Shown piece by piece: positions 10,319-12,899 of a DNA stretch of 12,899 bases. The notes below the pieces were generated by a model. It did not search any database, had not been told where the DNA came from, and saw only the letters and a list, made by a program, of their open reading frames with translations. The DNA is taken from contig DATNHC010000086.1 in assembly GCA_035605155.1 (NCBI GenBank), forward strand, positions 1 to 12,899. Direction: 5' to 3'. The position numbers and the translations under genes are program-made. The first letter of the stretch is position 1, and each line of letters begins with the position of its first letter. This stretch comes from VRUE01 sp035605155 (GTDB taxonomy: Bacteria; Actinomycetota; Thermoleophilia; Solirubrobacterales; 70-9).

Positions 10319-11430
10319 GCTGGGACTACCTCCGTTCCTTCGGGATCGCGGTCACGCTTCGGTGGCCGCCTGTCGAACAGCGAATCCACGAGCTCGGTGT
10401 CGTGGGGGTCGTTGCAGATTTCGCGGAAGCGGCAGCCGTTGCAGTTCTGCGGCTTGACGTTCCGCACCGGGTAGACCTGGCCGCTGTCGACGTTGGCGAC
10501 CTGGCGGCCGAGGGAGACGAGCTCGGTACCCGACTCCTCGATCTCGCGGGGGGTCAAGAAGACGCGCTCGCGCTGGGACCAACGGCGATCGGCGAGGGCC
10601 TGCACCATCGCCGGATCGACGTCGACGCCGTACTCGGCGCAGGCCGCCTCGTAGAGCTCGGGGGTGGTGAGCTGCGCCTTGTCGGTCGACGGCGCTTTCC
10701 ACACCATCTTCTTCTCCCCGGTGGGCTCCTTCGTCTCTTTGTCGAGGACGTCGACCTCGACTTCTTTGCCGACCCCTTTTTTGGAGTTGACGATCTTCGG
10801 CGGCTTTGGCTGGGCGTTGAGTCGCTCGTCGACGATCACCCCGGCGACCGGCTTGCCGTACTCCCGTTCATAGGCCCAGGCGTAGTAGCGGATCTGGCGA
10901 CCGTTGGTGATCAGCTCGAGCGCCGAGAGGTTTTCCCGCAGCTTGAACTCGACGAGCCAGATCCGACCCTCCTCGTCCACGAGCACACCGTCGAAGAAGA
11001 CCTGTAGGCGGTAGCGATTGGAGTCACCTTTGCCCGACCTCGAGGGCAGCGGCACCATCAGCTCGTGCTCGAGCCCGGAGAGGCCGGCGAGCGGCACCGG
11101 GCGCGTCTCCTCTTCGGCTGCGTACTGCTCGAGCAATGCCCGCAACTTCGCCGCCATCTGCCGATGCGCGTCGGCGTCGTAGAAACCCTTTTCCTCGAGC
11201 TTCTTGGCTTCGTCGTCGAGCGACTTGGTCAACGCAGCGAGCCCGGCCTCGAGGTCGACGGCATGGAAGGCCGCGACTCCTGCGCCCCACGCGCGGCCCT
11301 CTTGCAGCCGCACCGGCACCGCCTTCGGCTTCAAGCAGTCGCCGGCCAGGTAGCCGCCGTAGTTGAAGTCCCATTGGGCCTGACAGGTGAGCAGGTTGCC
11401 CGACTCAGTGAAGCTGATCGCTCGAATCAT
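10315..11430 (-). CDS. PD-(D/E)XK nuclease, Cas4/AddB-like with iron-sulfur staple
   Basis: A 371-residue RecB-family nuclease. Catalytic-type residues appear in order: H56 (AFHAV), D147 (VFFDGVL), E161-x-K163 (VEFKL), and Q179-x3-Y183 (QIRYYAW), the QxxxY motif that defines this branch. C16 (LLTCQAQW) and C330, C333, C339 (NCNGCRFREIC) form the four-cysteine iron-sulfur staple seen in Cas4 and AddB. Between them, residues 215-320 hold a Lys-rich insert and a helical region longer than in minimal Cas4. Such phage nucleases resect double-stranded DNA ends to give single strands for the annealing partner, here the Sak4-like ATPase overlapping by 4 nt. No CRISPR array or cas gene is present in the window, so a CRISPR role is unlikely. 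It is complete and all key residues are present. Confidence 0.85.
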   Translation of the reverse strand: MIRAISFTESGNLLTCQAQWDFNYGGYLAGDCLKPKAVPVRLQEGRAWGAGVAAFHAVDLEAGLAALTKSLDDEAKKLEEKGFYDADAHRQMAAKLRALLEQYAAEEETRPVPLAGLSGLEHELMVPLPSRSGKGDSNRYRLQVFFDGVLVDEEGRIWLVEFKLRENLSALELITNGRQIRYYAWAYEREYGKPVAGVIVDERLNAQPKPPKIVNSKKGVGKEVEVDVLDKETKEPTGEKKMVWKAPSTDKAQLTTPELYEAACAEYGVDVDPAMVQALADRRWSQRERVFLTPREIEESGTELVSLGRQVANVDSGQVYPVRNVKPQNCNGCRFREICNDPHDTELVDSLFDRRPPKRDRDPEGTEVVPA

Positions 11431-11660
11431 CGCTGGGGGTTCCTTCCGTAGCGGCGGGATTTACAGGTGTCGAAGTGGTGGCGGTGGCGCGACCGGGAGT
11501 AGTCCTGAGGCAGCCGCGCCGGCCGGCACTTGAGCACCCCGAATTCGCGGTAAAGGACGAAGCTGCCCTCGTGGCAATCGGGGGTCGCGTCGACCGGGAT
11601 GGTGCGATCGCCCAGGCGGGCAAAGTTGATCGGCTCGGAGCAGTCGCGGCAGTTCGGCAT
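11427..11660 (-). CDS. Small zinc-binding phage protein, 77 aa
   Basis: A 77-residue protein from ATG 11660, 2 nt after the TGA of the upstream gene; no strong ribosome site, so coupling is likely. It opens MPNCRDCSEPINFARLGD with C4/C7, has IPVDATPDCHEG (C29), and ends HRHHFDTCKSRRYG with H62 and C66. The layout 'C..C..pI.fA....r.iPvD.........HF..C' is a short phage family I recall from actinophages, with a CxxC/HxxxC zinc site. The stop overlaps the start of the nuclease gene (ATGA). No function is assigned; it may be an accessory of the recombination gene set. Confidence 0.75.
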   Translation of the reverse strand: MPNCRDCSEPINFARLGDRTIPVDATPDCHEGSFVLYREFGVLKCRPARLPQDYSRSRHRHHFDTCKSRRYGRNPQR

Positions 11661-11662
11661 TG

Positions 11663-11920
11663 TCAGAAGATGTCCTCGGGTCGCACTTCGCTGGGGGCAT
11701 CTACCTTGTCCGGCCGGCCGGACGTAACCGTGGGCCGCCGACCCTCCCTATTTGCGGCGTCGCGCTCGAGCTTGGCCTCCTCCTTCGTCCTGCCGGCGCC
11801 GGGGCAGCGCTTCCGCATCCCCGGCCGGCCCCAATCGTGGTCGTACATCGCACCGTCCTTCTTGACTCGAGGGTGCCCGAGGCAGAAGGGGCACTGCACC
11901 TTTTCGGCCGAGGGGCTCAC
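11663..11920 (-). CDS. Small zinc-binding phage protein, 85 aa
   Basis: An 85-residue protein starting at GTG 11920, overlapping the upstream TGA by 3 nt (GTGA). C10/C13 (QCPFCLGH) and C39 (KRCPGAGR), with H28 in MYDHDW, give a CxxC...H...C zinc site; the ending CPG.G is typical of short actinophage and actinobacterial proteins of this kind. The C-terminal half is charged and then disordered, ending EDIF, which recalls the acidic-Phe peptides that bind SSB- or clamp-interacting pockets, though this is weak. Function unknown. Confidence 0.7.
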   Translation of the reverse strand: MSPSAEKVQCPFCLGHPRVKKDGAMYDHDWGRPGMRKRCPGAGRTKEEAKLERDAANREGRRPTVTSGRPDKVDAPSEVRPEDIF

Positions 11921-12375
11921 TCGTCGACCGCCGTTCGCATCGCGTCCTCGCCGAGCTGGTTGAGCAGCTTGCGAATGAAGCGGATCTTCCCCGGCGCGTA
12001 GTTGCCGGTGGCTTCGAGCTTCTCGAGGCGTTGGTCGATCTCGTAGAGCGGCGACATCACCACCCGCTCCTTCTTCTCTCGGGCCTGCCGGGTGATCTCT
12101 TCCTGGGCCTCGCGGCTGACCGCCTCGGGCTCGCCGGGAACAGCCTGGCCCTGGCGATCGGTGTAGGCCGATTCCTCTCCGGCCTCGGCTATCGCCGCCG
12201 GGTCGGTGACGTTCTTCGGCACCCCTTCGTCGTCGAAGCTGGCGCGGATCTCGCGGTAGTCGGTGCTGTGCGGGTTCTGCCGGAGCAGCCGGGCCGGCTC
12301 GGTCGGGACGGCCGGCGGGTTGTCGACGAGCCCGCCACCGACCTCGTCTTCGATCTTCACTCGACGCTTCGCCAT
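11917..12375 (-). CDS. Hypothetical charged protein, 152 aa, next to the helicase
   Basis: A 152-residue protein from ATG 12375 (TGATG overlap with the helicase stop) to TGA 11917. Residues 1-80 are low in hydrophobics and probably disordered; residues 82-150 are helical, with EAVSREAQEEITRQAREKKE as one long helix and YEIDQRLEKLEATGNYAPG, then IRFIRKLLNQLGEDAMRTA as a compact C-terminal pair. No cysteine or catalytic motif. I do not recognise the family. Direct coupling to a replicative helicase would suit a helicase partner such as a loader, but nothing in the sequence shows that. Confidence 0.7.
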   Translation of the reverse strand: MAKRRVKIEDEVGGGLVDNPPAVPTEPARLLRQNPHSTDYREIRASFDDEGVPKNVTDPAAIAEAGEESAYTDRQGQAVPGEPEAVSREAQEEITRQAREKKERVVMSPLYEIDQRLEKLEATGNYAPGKIRFIRKLLNQLGEDAMRTAVDE

Positions 12376-12899
12376 CAGTCGTCCCTTCGTTGGTCGTGGC
12401 CAGGGGGCGGTAGGTGGGTGTTGCCGACTTCGAGCTCCTCTTGCTCGTGAACCGGCGGGGGTTTAAGCCACATGAACTGATGGGTGCGGCTGTTCTGGGC
12501 GACGCGGATCTTCTTCTTGAGGCCGTTGCGGACCTTGTCGTAGTAGAGCTCGCCTTCGGGCTTGACGTTGGCCTCTTCGTCCTGATCGCGGTGGAGGAAG
12601 AGCACGGCGTTGGCGGCCTGAGCCAGCGTCCCCGAGCCCTTTAGATCGACACACAGTGGCCGCGGCTTCACCCCCTTCGGATCCTTCAATCGGTTCCGGT
12701 TCAGGTGGGCGACGAGGATCACGTGGCAGTTGGCGCGGGAGGCAACCTGCTTGAAGCGACGGGTGATCTCGGCCGCGACCTCGACCCGCTCGAAACCGGG
12801 GATTTCGGTGACGGGGTCGACGGCGACGACGTCGTAATCGCCGTAGATGATCCGCTCGCAGATCCGGTCGACGTTCCAGTCGAAGGCCTCGAAGTAGTC
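12375..12899 (-). CDS. Replicative DNA helicase, DnaB/gp4-like, C-terminal part (5' end beyond window)
   Basis: The frame is open from the right window edge to TGA 12375 (174 residues visible). It shows the C-terminal half of a RecA-fold hexameric helicase: Walker B at residues 22-35 (YDVVAVDPVTEIPG), then helix AAEITRRFKQVASRANCHVI, motif H3 with VAHLNRNR (63-70), and motif H4 with VDLKGSGTLAQAAN (84-97) and AVLFLHRDQ. The strand-turn sequence DKVRNGLKKKIRVAQN and a terminal FMWL follow. 'HLNR' and 'GSGTLAQAAN' are closer to phage gp4/Twinkle-like helicases than to cellular DnaB, which has SQLNR. It unwinds the fork using ATP; Walker A and any primase domain would lie past the edge. The last 30 residues are a disordered tail. 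Confidence 0.88.
   Translation of the reverse strand, partial: DYFEAFDWNVDRICERIIYGDYDVVAVDPVTEIPGFERVEVAAEITRRFKQVASRANCHVILVAHLNRNRLKDPKGVKPRPLCVDLKGSGTLAQAANAVLFLHRDQDEEANVKPEGELYYDKVRNGLKKKIRVAQNSRTHQFMWLKPPPVHEQEELEVGNTHLPPPGHDQRRDD

Noticed and set aside
10315..11430. Cas4 of a CRISPR-Cas system
   Set aside because: The fold and iron-sulfur staple match the Cas4/AddB group, but there is no repeat array or other cas gene, and the neighbours are phage recombination genes.

Overview
The window is a high-GC (about two thirds by eye), tightly packed piece of a tailed-phage or prophage genome, most likely of an actinobacterial host. Signs of this are the GC-ending codons, frequent GTG/TTG starts, 1-4 nt stop/start overlaps (ATGA, GTGA, TGATG), and small zinc-ribbon proteins of a kind common in actinophages. 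No integrase, capsid or tail gene lies in the window, so temperate versus lytic cannot be decided. Both ends cut through a gene.

Layout. (1) Positions 1-4303, minus strand: an operon read right to left. It begins with a 562-residue protein carrying an internal ubiquitin-like beta-grasp domain (start 4303), then two small helical proteins, a zinc ribbon, two micro membrane proteins (38 and 30 aa), a 201-aa zinc-ribbon protein, a probable ribbon-helix-helix protein, and an HTH/terminase-small-subunit-like protein that runs off the left edge. (2) Positions 4304-4904: a divergent intergenic region rich in palindromes. (3) Positions 4905-7484, plus strand: seven... more exactly six genes (4905, 5573, 6070, 6635, 7108, 7251) that resemble plasmid/integrative-element accessory proteins rather than phage core genes. 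(4) Positions 7485-8034: a non-coding, repeat-dense stretch with a tRNA T-arm-like sequence. (5) Positions 8035-12899, minus strand: a replication and recombination operon. Read in the direction of transcription it has the C-terminal part of a DnaB-type helicase, an unknown protein, two zinc-ribbon proteins, a Cas4/AddB-like iron-sulfur nuclease, a Sak4-like RecA-fold ATPase, a DUF669-like single-strand binding protein ending in the SSB tip DDDIPF, an HTH protein and a divergent HNH protein.

How the genes fit together. The right-hand operon is a coherent DNA-metabolism set: helicase to open the fork, nuclease to resect ends, Sak4-like ATPase plus SSB-like protein to load or anneal strands, HNH nuclease at the end. 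The left-hand operon seems to lead toward DNA packaging. The plus-strand block is oriented against both and looks like an inserted accessory cargo.

The most unusual observations are: two homologous intergenic RNA elements (5992-6034 and 6552-6596) that reproduce the acceptor stem plus T-arm of a tRNA with no anticodon domain, supported by six compensatory base-pair changes, each starting at the last base of a stop codon and followed one base later by a conserved 20-bp inverted repeat and ribosome binding site; the ubiquitin-like domain with a Gly-rich end inside a phage protein; and an imperfect inverted repeat related to a tRNA 3' end that brackets the plus-strand block.
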